A stretch of DNA of 64,000 bases from Flavobacterium aquatile LMG 4008 = ATCC 11947 (GCF_000757385.1 NZ_JRHH01000006.1:1-64000), one strand, 5' to 3'; positions 9,693 through 18,725 are shown, counted from the first letter of the stretch. Notes: generated by a model from the sequence alone, not told the origin. Translations and numbers: made by a program.

Positions 9693-9733
9693 AAATTCCA
9701 AATTCCAATTACTATCTTTGGGGTTTGGAATTT
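9693..9733 (+). terminator. Hairpin (AAATTCCAAA / TTTGGAATTT) enclosing a promoter box
   Basis: A perfect 10-bp inverted repeat, AAATTCCAAA at 9693-9702 and TTTGGAATTT at 9724-9733, encloses a 21-nt loop and is followed by GATTTTT. As RNA it could terminate the LOG gene transcript. The loop holds the TATCTTTG promoter box of the next operon, so stop and start signals are interleaved. Confidence 0.5.
9713..9720 (+). promoter_or_regulatory. -7 box (TATCTTTG) of the MBOAT operon
   Basis: TATCTTTG matches TAnnTTTG exactly and lies 36 bp before the chosen ATG at 9757. A TTG at 9739 in the same frame would also be downstream of it, but ATG is preferred. Confidence 0.5.
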
Positions 9734-9756
9734 GATTTTTGAAAATTCATATTGCT

Positions 9757-11190
9757 ATGTTTTTTAACTCCTTACATTTCGCCATTTTCCTTCCAATCGT
9801 TTTTATAATGTATTGGTTTGTTGGTCATAAATCGAAAATCAATCAGAATTATATATTAATTTTAGCGAGTTATTATTTCTATTCTTGTTGGGATTGGCGC
9901 TTTCTATTTCTGTTGGTTTTTTCTACTTTACTCGATTATGTTTCGGCGATGAAAATCGAACAAAGCAAAACCCAATCAGAACGAAAATTATGGCTGTGGA
10001 TTTGCATCTCAATCAATCTCGGATTTCTAGGAATATTTAAATACTACAACTTTTTTGCTGCTTCTTTTGCCGAATTAGTGCAATCGTTTGGTATGACCGC
10101 AAGTCCGATTTTACTGAAATTAATTCTTCCTGTCGGAATATCATTCTACACGTTTCATGGTTTGTCATACATCATCGACATTTATTATGGCAGAATAAAA
10201 TCTGAGAAAAATTTTGTCGATTATTCGCTATTTGTAAGCTATTTTCCGTTGTTAGTTGCTGGTCCAATCGAACGTGCCACTCACCTATTACCACAAATAA
10301 AAGTTAGAAGAAAATTCAATTTCAATAAAGCCAAAGAAGGAATATATCAAATAGTTTGGGGTTTGGTTAAGAAAGTGGTAATCGCCGATTCGTGTGCTAT
10401 TTATGCCAACGAAATTTTCGATAATTATCAGAATGCCAATTCTTTATCGTTGGTTTTAGGTGCGATTTATTTTGCATTTCAAATTTATGGTGACTTTTCA
10501 GGTTATTCTGATATTGCATTGGGAACCTCAAAACTATTCGGAATTGACCTTCTAAAAAACTTCAATTACCCTTATTTCTCCAGAGATATTGCCGAGTTTT
10601 GGCGCAAATGGCATATTTCACTTTCGTCTTGGTTTCGCGATTATTTATACATTCCACTCGGCGGAAGCAAAGGCAACAAACTATTTCAAGTTAGAAACAC
10701 GTTCATCATCTTTTTGGTTAGTGGTTTTTGGCATGGTGCCAACATGACTTATGTCGCTTGGGGTTTTATAAACGCCGTGTATTTTCTACCACTTCTACTA
10801 CTAAACAGAAACAGAAAAAATGTAGATGATTTTACATTAGGCATTAATTTTGAATCGGTTAGAACACTTTTAAATATTTTAATGACGTTTTCTATAACTT
10901 GTTTTGCTTGGATATTTTTTAGATCCAAAACCATAACCGATGCTATAAGTTACATCAGAAGAATGTTTGAAAACCTAGATTTTTCATCTCAATATTTCAA
11001 AATTGAACGATACAATCACGAATTAATAACCTTACTTGTAGTTTTCATTTTAGTCGAATGGAATAATCGCTCCAAAATCGAACCTATTTCTGGAAAATAC
11101 AGTTGGTTAAAACTAGGATTGTGCATTGCTGCAATTTTGGCTTTAGGAGTTTTCTCTGATTATAAAGAATTTATTTATTTCCAATTCTAA
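9757..11190 (+). CDS. MBOAT family O-acyltransferase (AlgI/DltB-like)
   Basis: This 477-aa integral membrane protein transfers acyl groups, usually acetyl, to extracellular polysaccharide or cell-wall targets. Family marks are LVAGPIERATHLLPQ, DFSGYSDIALGTSKLFGIDL, FWRKWHISLSSWFRDYLYIPLGG and the catalytic histidine region VSGFWHGANMTYVAWG. About ten hydrophobic segments are visible. I chose ATG 9757 (MFFNSLHFAIFLP) over the upstream TTG 9739, because AlgI homologues start with the MxFNSLxFxxF sequence. The next gene, 5 bp away, codes for an SGNH-like protein, the standard partner of AlgI-type MBOATs, so the two probably acetylate a surface glycan together. Confidence 0.93.
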   Translation: MFFNSLHFAIFLPIVFIMYWFVGHKSKINQNYILILASYYFYSCWDWRFLFLLVFSTLLDYVSAMKIEQSKTQSERKLWLWICISINLGFLGIFKYYNFFAASFAELVQSFGMTASPILLKLILPVGISFYTFHGLSYIIDIYYGRIKSEKNFVDYSLFVSYFPLLVAGPIERATHLLPQIKVRRKFNFNKAKEGIYQIVWGLVKKVVIADSCAIYANEIFDNYQNANSLSLVLGAIYFAFQIYGDFSGYSDIALGTSKLFGIDLLKNFNYPYFSRDIAEFWRKWHISLSSWFRDYLYIPLGGSKGNKLFQVRNTFIIFLVSGFWHGANMTYVAWGFINAVYFLPLLLLNRNRKNVDDFTLGINFESVRTLLNILMTFSITCFAWIFFRSKTITDAISYIRRMFENLDFSSQYFKIERYNHELITLLVVFILVEWNNRSKIEPISGKYSWLKLGLCIAAILALGVFSDYKEFIYFQF

Positions 11191-11195
11191 TACTA

Positions 11196-12086
11196 ATGAG
11201 GCAGTTTATTATTTTTTTAGCAAAAGGTTTGGCAATTATCATCATTACAATGGTTTTGCTTGATTTATTGTATACGGCTGTTTTCATGCAATCTGATTCT
11301 AGATCTAAAATAGATTTTTTATATAACTCAAAAGATAAAGAATACGATGTAGTTTTCTTAGGTTCATCGCGAGTTAACAATCATTTTGTACCGAAGATAT
11401 TCAACGATAACGGATACAAAACATTCAATTTTGGTATAACTCGTTCACGTTTAGACGAATCGGCATTGATGCTAAAACTGATGATTGAACGAAAATATAA
11501 AATCAAAAATCTCATACTTCAGGTTGATTTGAATATTAATACCAACGATCATTCCGAAGCCATTCGTTCGTTGTTTATGCCTTACATTCATCAATCGCAA
11601 ATCATTAGAGATCATTATAAAAACATTGACGAATATCCCAAATTGCTGTACATTCCGTTCTATCGTTATATGAATTATGATGCTCGAATCGGCTTTAGAG
11701 AAACGTATAATTCGGCAATTCATAAGCCAACAAATGCCTTGTCTTTGGACGGCTTTAATCCTTTAATGAAAAATGTGCGACCTTTAGTTCCAGCCGATTT
11801 ATCAAAATACAGTCCAAAACGGAATAAATCTTATGACGATATTAAGAAAATTTGTAAAGAGAATAACATAAATTTGATTGCAATAACAACGCCTATTTGT
11901 ATGTCGACTATAAACCGTGAATATTTTGATCAAATAAAACTAGTCTACCCAGAAATACGTAGCTTTGAGAATGCAGTTACCGATGACAAGTATTTTGCTA
12001 CTTGTGGTCACATGAATCAAAAAGGTGCAATAGAATTTACCAAAGTTGTGTTCAACGCCTATTTTAAACCTAAAAACGTTAATTGA
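11196..12086 (+). CDS. Membrane-anchored SGNH-like protein, partner of MBOAT
   Basis: The 296-aa protein has one N-terminal membrane segment (FLAKGLAIIIITMVLLDLLY) and an extracytoplasmic domain. VVFLGSSRVNNHF is the block I nucleophile region of SGNH-like acyltransferases, with Ser in GSSR. The C-terminal CGHMNQKGAIEF resembles the DxxH...GA block but lacks the usual Asp, so activity is uncertain. Its position 5 bp after the MBOAT gene suggests it takes the acyl group outside the membrane or assists the transfer. Its stop overlaps the start of the next gene. Sequence-to-family match is by motif only. Confidence 0.72.
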   Translation: MRQFIIFLAKGLAIIIITMVLLDLLYTAVFMQSDSRSKIDFLYNSKDKEYDVVFLGSSRVNNHFVPKIFNDNGYKTFNFGITRSRLDESALMLKLMIERKYKIKNLILQVDLNINTNDHSEAIRSLFMPYIHQSQIIRDHYKNIDEYPKLLYIPFYRYMNYDARIGFRETYNSAIHKPTNALSLDGFNPLMKNVRPLVPADLSKYSPKRNKSYDDIKKICKENNINLIAITTPICMSTINREYFDQIKLVYPEIRSFENAVTDDKYFATCGHMNQKGAIEFTKVVFNAYFKPKNVN

Positions 12087-14887
12087 AAAAGATAATTTAC
12101 ATAATATTTTTAGTCCATTTTGCTTCATTTGCACAACATTATTCCAAAATGATGGTGGATGTTGATGTAGAAAAGAAGACTTTAAATGTATACCAAGAAT
12201 TAACTTTTTCAAATCAATCTAACGATACCATTTCGAGCATCATTCTAAACGATTGGAACAATGCTTATTCCGATAAAAACACACCGCTTGGCAAACGATT
12301 TTCAGACGAATTTATAAGAAATTTTCATTTAGCTTCCGATAAAGAACGTGGCGGAACTTCTGCACTATCAATTGTTGATGAAAATAGGTTTTTATTAAAT
12401 TGGAGCCGACCAAAAGACAAACCAGATTTGGTTGAAATTCAGCTTAATAACTTGATTTTCCCACATCAATCTGCAAAATTAGTTTTGACCTATGTTGTAA
12501 AAATTCCGAGTGATAAATTTACAAAATATGGCTACAGTTCTGATGAAAGTATTTATATTAAAAACTGTTTTTTAACGCCAGCTCGTTATGAAGACAAAGG
12601 TTTTATAAAATACAGCAACGTAAATCTAGACGACATCAATAACTCATTATCCAATTATGATTTGGAAGTAAAAATTCCAAGTGGCTTTACTTTGTTTTCC
12701 GAATTAAATCAAGTTGGTGTATCCAATTCAGTATATACTTTAACAGGAAAAAATAGATTGGATTTCTCTATCTATTTAGAAAAAAATATTACATTTTCAA
12801 GCTTCATAAACAACGACTTAACCGTTTATAGCAACTTAAAAGACAATCGATTAGATATCATTCAAAAATCGTTAGCTATTGATAAAGTAGTTAATTATGT
12901 AACCGAAAATATTGGTCGCTATCCGCACGATAACATTACCGTTTCACAAGTAGATTATGAACGAAATCCGTTTTATGGACTAAATCAGTTGCCATCATTT
13001 ATTAGTCCGTTTGAAGATAGTTTTTTGTATGAATTAAAATTTCTCAAAACCTATCTCAACAATTATTTAAAAAATACATTAAAAATAGATTCGCGAAAAG
13101 ACAACTGGTTAATCGATGGAATTCAAATCTATACGATGATGAAGTACATTGATAATTATTATCCCAATATGAAAATGATGGGTAATGTTTCCAAAATTAA
13201 ATTGCTTCGCGGTTATAACTTGGTTTCATTAGATTTCAATGAGCAATACAGCTATTTTTATATGCTAATGGCTCGAAAAAATCTCGATCAACCTCTTGGT
13301 AGTCCGAAAAATAAATTAATAAAATTCAACGAAAAAATCGCATCCAAATACAGAGCTGGATTGAGTTTGAAATATTTGGATAGTTATTTAGAGGAAGATA
13401 TAATACCAAAAAGTATTAAATATTTTTACAGTTTAAACAAAAACCATCAAACCTCAAGAAGAGATTTTGAAAGTATCATTTTCTTAAATTCAACAAAAAA
13501 TATCGATTGGTATTTCAAAACTATTATTGATTCTAGAGATATTATAGATTATAAATTTGATAAATTAACCAAAACTAAAGACAGCATTTCCTTTTCATTG
13601 ACCAATAAAACTACAACCAATGTTCCTATTCCGATTTATGGATTGAAAGGTAAAGAAGTAGTTTTTAAAAAATGGATTGACGAAGTAAAAAAAGACAGTA
13701 TCTACACTTTTGAGAGAAATCAAGCCGATAAAGTCGTAATCAACTATAAAAACGAAGTTCCAGAATTCAATCTTCGCAACAATTGGCAATCGCTAAGACC
13801 TTTTAGAATTAGCAATAAACCAATAAAATTTAATTTCATGAAAGATTTGGAAGATCCTTTTTATAATCAAATTTTATATGTGCCAACCTTAAAATTCAAT
13901 TTATATGATGGATTACTGCCAGGAATGCGTTTTCATAATAAAACCATTTTAGACAAACCATTTACTTTTGATTTGAATCCCTCATATTCTACCAAAACCC
14001 AGTCATTATCAGGTTCTGGAGTAGTTTCTGTAAACCAATACAATAGAAATAGTAGATTATATCAAGTAAGATATTCCTTTAGCGGAGCATTATTTCATTA
14101 TGCGCCAGACGCTATTTATACAAGGTATAATCCATCAGTTTCTTTACGTTTTAGACAAAATAATTTACGTGATAATAGAAAACAAGCACTAATTTTTAGA
14201 CAAGTAACAGTAAATAGAGAAAAATCAAATTTTGTAGTTGAAGATGCTACTACAGAAAATTATACTGTTTTTAATGCTAAATATTTCAATAACAAAACCG
14301 AAGTTACTAATCATTTTAATTTTAGTTCTGATGTGCAATTTTCTAATAAATTCGGAAAACTGGCAGCCGAAATTGAATACCGAAAATTATTCAACAACAA
14401 CCGACAAATTAATTTACGATTTTACGCAGGAACTTTCCTTTACAGAAATACAACCTCCGATTTTTTTAGTTTTGGAATCGATCGTCCAACCGATTATTTA
14501 TTTGATTATGAATATCTTGGACGTTCAGAAAATACCGGACTTTTTAGCCAGCAAATCATTATTGCCGAAGGCGGATTCAAATCTGTTTTCGATACACGTT
14601 ATGCCAATCAATGGATTGCAACAACAAATGCCAGTTTTAATATTTGGAATTGGATTGAAATTTATGGCGATATGGGATTGATAAAAAACAAATATTCTAA
14701 AGAAAAATTCATTTATGATAGTGGAATTCGTCTTAACTTAGTTACCGATTATTTCGAACTTTATCTTCCAGTTCGTTCAAGTAATGGTTGGGAAATCACT
14801 GACCCAAATTATGGTCAAAAAATTCGTTTTATTGTAACTTTTTCACCCGATACTCTAATTAATCTTTTTACAAGAAAATGGTTCTAA
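12083..14887 (+). CDS. Large M1-peptidase-like outer membrane protein without zinc motif
   Basis: The 934-aa protein must start at the TTG at 12083: a TAA lies immediately upstream in frame, and only this start gives the signal peptide KKIIYIIFLVHFASFAQ. TTGA overlaps the previous stop, implying coupled translation. The N-terminal half resembles M1 aminopeptidases (beta-sandwich start, then a helical region with DNWLIDGIQIYTMMKY in place of NxxLxEGxAxY). The HExxH zinc motif expected about 20 residues earlier is replaced by LYELKFLKTYL, so it should not be a zinc peptidase. The C-terminal third is rich in alternating aromatic strands (YQVRYSFSGALFHY, LAAEIEYRKLFNN) like a membrane beta-barrel. 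It ends the MBOAT/SGNH operon; role unknown. Confidence 0.7.
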   Translation: MKKIIYIIFLVHFASFAQHYSKMMVDVDVEKKTLNVYQELTFSNQSNDTISSIILNDWNNAYSDKNTPLGKRFSDEFIRNFHLASDKERGGTSALSIVDENRFLLNWSRPKDKPDLVEIQLNNLIFPHQSAKLVLTYVVKIPSDKFTKYGYSSDESIYIKNCFLTPARYEDKGFIKYSNVNLDDINNSLSNYDLEVKIPSGFTLFSELNQVGVSNSVYTLTGKNRLDFSIYLEKNITFSSFINNDLTVYSNLKDNRLDIIQKSLAIDKVVNYVTENIGRYPHDNITVSQVDYERNPFYGLNQLPSFISPFEDSFLYELKFLKTYLNNYLKNTLKIDSRKDNWLIDGIQIYTMMKYIDNYYPNMKMMGNVSKIKLLRGYNLVSLDFNEQYSYFYMLMARKNLDQPLGSPKNKLIKFNEKIASKYRAGLSLKYLDSYLEEDIIPKSIKYFYSLNKNHQTSRRDFESIIFLNSTKNIDWYFKTIIDSRDIIDYKFDKLTKTKDSISFSLTNKTTTNVPIPIYGLKGKEVVFKKWIDEVKKDSIYTFERNQADKVVINYKNEVPEFNLRNNWQSLRPFRISNKPIKFNFMKDLEDPFYNQILYVPTLKFNLYDGLLPGMRFHNKTILDKPFTFDLNPSYSTKTQSLSGSGVVSVNQYNRNSRLYQVRYSFSGALFHYAPDAIYTRYNPSVSLRFRQNNLRDNRKQALIFRQVTVNREKSNFVVEDATTENYTVFNAKYFNNKTEVTNHFNFSSDVQFSNKFGKLAAEIEYRKLFNNNRQINLRFYAGTFLYRNTTSDFFSFGIDRPTDYLFDYEYLGRSENTGLFSQQIIIAEGGFKSVFDTRYANQWIATTNASFNIWNWIEIYGDMGLIKNKYSKEKFIYDSGIRLNLVTDYFELYLPVRSSNGWEITDPNYGQKIRFIVTFSPDTLINLFTRKWF

Positions 14888-15040
14888 TCATTAGAAATCA
14901 AAATAGTATTTTAAACAATTACTATCATTTTTAATTTTTTACTGCATAAAATTCAATCAAAGAACAAAAATTGTCTGTATAATTATCAATAATTAAATTA
15001 TATTTTTTCTTAAGATTAGTGAAATTTACTTCTTTTTCAT

Positions 15041-15048
15041 TAAATTTG
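15041..15048 (+). promoter_or_regulatory. -7 box (TAAATTTG) of the fused E1 gene
   Basis: TAAATTTG fits TAnnTTTG and lies 25 bp before the ATG at 15074, in a 186-bp gap behind the previous gene. Confidence 0.5.
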
Positions 15049-15073
15049 TTGGATTAAGAAGATTTTTTCAATT

Positions 15074-17476
15074 ATGACCGAAACACAAAACAAAGTCGAA
15101 ATTACTTTTGAAGATTTTAAAGCCGAAGTTTTAAACGACTATAAAATTGCCACAATAAGTAGAGAATGTAGCTTACTAGGAAGACGTGAAGTACTAACTG
15201 GTAAAGCAAAATTTGGAATCTTTGGCGACGGAAAAGAAGTGCCACAACTTGCCTTAGCAAAAGCGTTTAAAAATGGTGATTTCCGATCGGGATATTATCG
15301 TGACCAGACCTTTATGATGGCAATTGGTGCGATGAATATCGAACAATTCTTCGCCGGATTGTATGGTCATACCGACATCAATTTTGATCCAATGAGCGCC
15401 GGTCGTCAAATGGGCGGACACTTTGCAACGCATTCGCTTGACGAAAACGGAAATTGGAATAACTTAACCCAACAAAAAAACTCGAGCGCCGATATTTCTC
15501 CAACTGCCGGACAAATGCCACGTTTATTAGGTTTGGCTCAAGCTTCTAAAATATTTAGAAATGTTTCTGGAATCAATCAAACTAATTTTTCTGAAAACGG
15601 AAATGAAGTGGCTTGGGGAACAATTGGAAATGCATCAACTTCTGAAGGTTTGTTTTTTGAAACTATAAATGCTGCTGGCGTTTTACAAGTTCCAATGGTA
15701 ATGAGCGTTTGGGATGACGAATACGGAATTTCGGTTCACGCAAAACATCAAACAACTAAAGAAAATATATCTGAAATTTTAAGGGGATTTCAACGTGATG
15801 AAAACAATAAAGGATATGAAATTTTAAACGTCAAAGGTTGGGATTATCCAGCTTTGGTGGCAACTTACGAAAAAGCTGGTGCCATTGCTCGTGAAGAACA
15901 CGTTCCGGTATTAATTCACGTTCAAGAACTTACACAACCTCAAGGACATTCCACTTCTGGAAGTCACGAGCGTTATAAAAATGCTGATCGATTAGCATGG
16001 GAAGCACAATTTGATTGTTTAGCTCAAATGCGTATTTGGTTGATTGAGAACAATTTGGCGACAGCCGAAGAATTGGATGAAATTGACAATCAAGCAAAAA
16101 AAGACGTTCTTGAAGGCAAAAAAGCCGCATGGACTTCGTTTACAAATCCAACAAAAGAAGAGCAAAAAGAATTGGTTGCCTTACTAAATTCGATTGCTCC
16201 TTCTAGCGAAAGTAAAATTTTTATCGAAAAAATCACTTCCGATTTAGCTTCGATTAAAGAACCTATTCGCAAAGAAATTTTAACTACAGCACGAAAATTG
16301 TTGCGCATGATTGTGAAAGAAAATACGAGATCACAATTGGCAACTTGGATAACAAATTACACGAATAAAATTCAGCCAAAATTTAGCTCTCACCTATTTT
16401 CTGAATCAAATTCTAATATTTATTCAGCGACAGAAGTTCCTGCAACTTATGACGAATCTGCCGATGAAGTGGATGCGCGTTTGGTGCTTAGAGATAATTT
16501 TGATGCTATTTTTTCTAAATATCCAGAGTCATTAATTTTTGGTGAAGATGCCGGAAATATTGGCGATGTGAATCAAGGTTTAGAAGGAATGCAAGAAAAA
16601 TACGGTGAACTTCGTGTGGCTGATGTCGGAATTCGTGAAGCTACTATTCTTGGTCAAGGAATCGGAATGGCGATGCGTGGCTTGCGTCCAATTGCAGAAA
16701 TTCAGTATTTAGATTATTTGTTGTATGCTATTCAAATCATGAGTGACGATTTAGCAACATTACAATATAGAACGAAAGGTCGCCAAAAAGCACCGTTAAT
16801 AATTAGAACTCGTGGACATCGTTTAGAAGGCGTTTGGCACTCTGGTTCGCCAATGGGAATGATTATCAATGCCATTCGTGGAATTCACGTTTTGGTACCG
16901 AGAAACATGACCAAAGCGGCAGGATTTTACAATACGTTATTGCAAACAGACGAACCAGCATTGGTTGTAGAATGTTTGAATGGCTACCGATTGAAAGAAA
17001 AGATGCCAACCAATTTAGGCGAATTCAAAACTCCAATTGGTGTTGTTGAAACACTTAAAGAAGGAAAAGACATCACTTTGGTTTCTTATGGTTCAACATT
17101 ACGATTGGTAGAACAAGCGGCAAACGAACTAGAAGCAGTTGGAATTAACTGTGAAATCATCGATGTTCAGTCTTTGTTACCATTTGATATTAAACACGAT
17201 ATTGTAAAAAGTATTGCCAAAACCAACCGCCTTTTAGTCATTGACGAAGACGTTCCTGGTGGTGCAAGTGCTTACATTTTGCAAGAAATTATAGAAGTAC
17301 AAAACGGTTACCAACATCTAGACAGCGCGCCTCAAACTTTGGCTGCCAAACCACATCGTCCTGCTTATGGATCCGATGGTGATTATTTCTCTAAACCATC
17401 TGTAGAAGATATTTACGAAAAAGTTTACGCCATCATGAACGAAGCCAAACCAGATGTTTACCCAAGTTTGTACTAG
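15074..17476 (+). CDS. Branched-chain 2-oxoacid dehydrogenase E1, alpha-beta fusion
   Basis: One 800-aa chain carries both E1 subunits of a 2-oxoisovalerate (branched-chain) dehydrogenase, the thiamine-diphosphate enzyme that decarboxylates branched 2-oxoacids from Val, Leu and Ile and passes the acyl group to E2. The alpha half (about 1-420) has SGYYRDQTFMMAIG, SAGRQMGGHF, and the ThDP region GNASTSEGLFFETINAAG...WDDEYGIS, where GNAS replaces the usual GDGA. The beta half (about 460-800) has LIFGEDAGNIGDVNQGLEG, GIREATILGQGIGMAMRGLRPIAEIQ (read in parts) and VIDEDVPGGASAYI. The fusion is the usual form in Flavobacteria, where these acids feed iso-fatty-acid synthesis. Single-gene unit with its own promoter and terminator. 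Confidence 0.93.
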   Translation: MTETQNKVEITFEDFKAEVLNDYKIATISRECSLLGRREVLTGKAKFGIFGDGKEVPQLALAKAFKNGDFRSGYYRDQTFMMAIGAMNIEQFFAGLYGHTDINFDPMSAGRQMGGHFATHSLDENGNWNNLTQQKNSSADISPTAGQMPRLLGLAQASKIFRNVSGINQTNFSENGNEVAWGTIGNASTSEGLFFETINAAGVLQVPMVMSVWDDEYGISVHAKHQTTKENISEILRGFQRDENNKGYEILNVKGWDYPALVATYEKAGAIAREEHVPVLIHVQELTQPQGHSTSGSHERYKNADRLAWEAQFDCLAQMRIWLIENNLATAEELDEIDNQAKKDVLEGKKAAWTSFTNPTKEEQKELVALLNSIAPSSESKIFIEKITSDLASIKEPIRKEILTTARKLLRMIVKENTRSQLATWITNYTNKIQPKFSSHLFSESNSNIYSATEVPATYDESADEVDARLVLRDNFDAIFSKYPESLIFGEDAGNIGDVNQGLEGMQEKYGELRVADVGIREATILGQGIGMAMRGLRPIAEIQYLDYLLYAIQIMSDDLATLQYRTKGRQKAPLIIRTRGHRLEGVWHSGSPMGMIINAIRGIHVLVPRNMTKAAGFYNTLLQTDEPALVVECLNGYRLKEKMPTNLGEFKTPIGVVETLKEGKDITLVSYGSTLRLVEQAANELEAVGINCEIIDVQSLLPFDIKHDIVKSIAKTNRLLVIDEDVPGGASAYILQEIIEVQNGYQHLDSAPQTLAAKPHRPAYGSDGDYFSKPSVEDIYEKVYAIMNEAKPDVYPSLY

Positions 17477-17503
17477 CAACTAGCAGTTTAAAAATAAATT
17501 ATT

Positions 17504-17539
17504 AATTCCCTAATTGTAAAAGCAATTAGGGAATTTTTA
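17504..17539 (+). terminator. Rho-independent terminator after E1
   Basis: AATTCCCTAATTG (17504-17516) pairs perfectly with CAATTAGGGAATT (17523-17535) over a 6-nt loop and runs into T residues. A 13-bp perfect stem. Confidence 0.85.
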
Positions 17540-17554
17540 TTTAAAATAAGCATT

Positions 17555-17832
17555 AACCCCATTAGACACGTTGTTCAACGTGGTAGACCACGTTATACAA
17601 CGCCATTTACCACGTTGGGTAACGTGGTCAACCACGTCTTGAAGTGCGTTTACCACGTTGGGTGACGTGGTCTACCACGTTATGAACCCCATTCACCACT
17701 TTGTATGACGTGGTCAACCACGTTACGAACCCCACTTACCACGTTGTATAACGTGGTCAACCACGTTACTAACGTCATCTACCACGTTGGGTAACGTGGT
17801 AAACGGAGTTCAGGACGTGGTCAACCACGGTA
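17555..17832. repeat. Tandem 43-bp repeat array built of nested palindromes
   Basis: Six units start at 17555, 17599, 17642, 17685, 17728 and 17771 (spacing 44, 43, 43, 43, 43), with a truncated piece to 17832. Each unit holds ACCACGTT, a 4-nt spacer, AACGTGGT, a 2-nt spacer and ACCACGTT again, so every arm can pair with either neighbour. Arms are conserved while the ~15-bp linkers and the loops (GGGT, GTAT, TTCA) vary. The stretch 17477-18018 has no gene: it holds the E1 terminator, this array, a second hairpin (17894-17943) and one arm of the inverted repeat described below. No protein-coding reading frame is apparent. Confidence 0.9.
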
Positions 17833-17893
17833 TTTGATAAATACTACGTTTGGAATTAATTATATTGGAAGGTTTTGATATATTTGTTAAAGT

Positions 17894-17943
17894 AAACTTT
17901 CGCATATACCTACTAAAATGGTGTGATTGGCGAAAGTTTTTTT
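17894..17943 (+). terminator. Terminator-like hairpin downstream of the palindrome array
   Basis: AAACTTTCGC (17894-17903) pairs with GCGAAAGTTT (17930-17939), followed by TTTT. The loop is long (26 nt). No plus-strand gene ends just upstream, so it may belong to a small RNA or to an eroded gene. Confidence 0.5.
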
Positions 17944-17956
17944 CGCATAAAAATAA

Positions 17957-17970
17957 GTTATGGGCAATAC
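17957..17970. repeat. Left arm of inverted repeat flanking the 18019-18564 gene
   Basis: GTTATGGGCAATAC here is the inverted match (13 of 14 bases) of GTACTGCCCATAAC at 18568-18581. The pair encloses exactly one gene with short margins, like the ends of a mobile gene cassette. Confidence 0.6.
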
Positions 17971-18018
17971 CTCGTAGAGGTTAGAAAATGAAAAAAACTT
18001 AAGTAATTTTAAATACAG

Positions 18019-18564
18019 ATGCTGCATAAAAGAGTTCACTTATACATATTTATTTTCTTAGTAAGTATAATTACACAGAGTTGTTCACATTTGAATGAAT
18101 TCGGGCAAAGACGTGTTAATTTTAACTTCGAAAGAATAAAACCAAATAAAGATAATCAGGCTTACGAAATTATTGATACAACAAAATTATATAAGCTAAT
18201 TGCTATAGAAAATAGATTGCAAGATGAAAATATGAAACTTGAATTCAAAAAAAACGTAGATTCGAATCCAAAATATCTGAAATTTTATGCGAATGGTCGA
18301 GTCGGAGAATTTAGAAATATTAATCTAAACAATGTTGAATCTTACAATCCGAAAAAAGCTGAAAGCAATTTATATCAGTTCAAAAATAAAAAGTTTATAA
18401 TTCAATCGTATTTTGTAAATGCACAATGTGGACAATGCTTTGTGAAACAAATATTACGGAAAAACCCAAATGGAGAAATTGAAGTATTGTCTGGAGATTT
18501 CACTTACACTTACAATCCAATAAATATTTCAAAAGATTTTTTAATTTACAAACCTGATTGGTAA
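18019..18564 (+). CDS. Hypothetical lipoprotein enclosed by inverted repeats
   Basis: The 181-aa protein has a lipoprotein signal (LHKRVHLYIFIFLVSIITQSC, Cys 22), so it should be membrane-anchored outside the cytoplasm. After it comes a domain with YLKFYANGRVGEFRNI and QCGQCFVKQILRKNPNGEIEVLSGDFTYTY, including a CGQC pair that could form a disulfide. I do not recognise the family; the pattern of a beta-rich small sensor or immunity-like domain is only a guess. A 14-bp inverted repeat (13/14) flanks it at 17957 and 18568, and it lies beside the palindrome array, so it may be a recent acquisition. Confidence 0.7.
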   Translation: MLHKRVHLYIFIFLVSIITQSCSHLNEFGQRRVNFNFERIKPNKDNQAYEIIDTTKLYKLIAIENRLQDENMKLEFKKNVDSNPKYLKFYANGRVGEFRNINLNNVESYNPKKAESNLYQFKNKKFIIQSYFVNAQCGQCFVKQILRKNPNGEIEVLSGDFTYTYNPINISKDFLIYKPDW

Positions 18565-18567
18565 TAA

Positions 18568-18581
18568 GTACTGCCCATAAC
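18568..18581. repeat. Right arm of inverted repeat flanking the 18019-18564 gene
   Basis: GTACTGCCCATAAC, starting 3 bp after the lipoprotein stop, mirrors 17957-17970. It is followed by AGGCGTTTGGCAAGATTACTGG, of which the GTTTGGCAA part looks like a recombination-site core, but I cannot name the element. Confidence 0.6.
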
Positions 18582-18725
18582 AGGCGTTTGGCAAGATTAC
18601 TGGTTTCCAAACTAAAATTAAAGTTAATGTTGTATCAAATAAGCATTTAAAATAAAGCAAAAAATCCTATGTAAATCTCTTCTTTAGTCCATGAAAACTT
18701 ATAAAAATTCTTCACAAAACAAAAA

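Noticed and set aside
14238-14681. 147-aa open frame on the plus strand
   Set aside because: Lies wholly inside the 934-aa gene in another frame; hydrophobic pattern is a by-product of its codons.
17555-17832. CRISPR-like array
   Set aside because: Units are contiguous 43-bp repeats with internal palindromes and short variable linkers that are themselves similar; there are no unique spacers and no cas genes.
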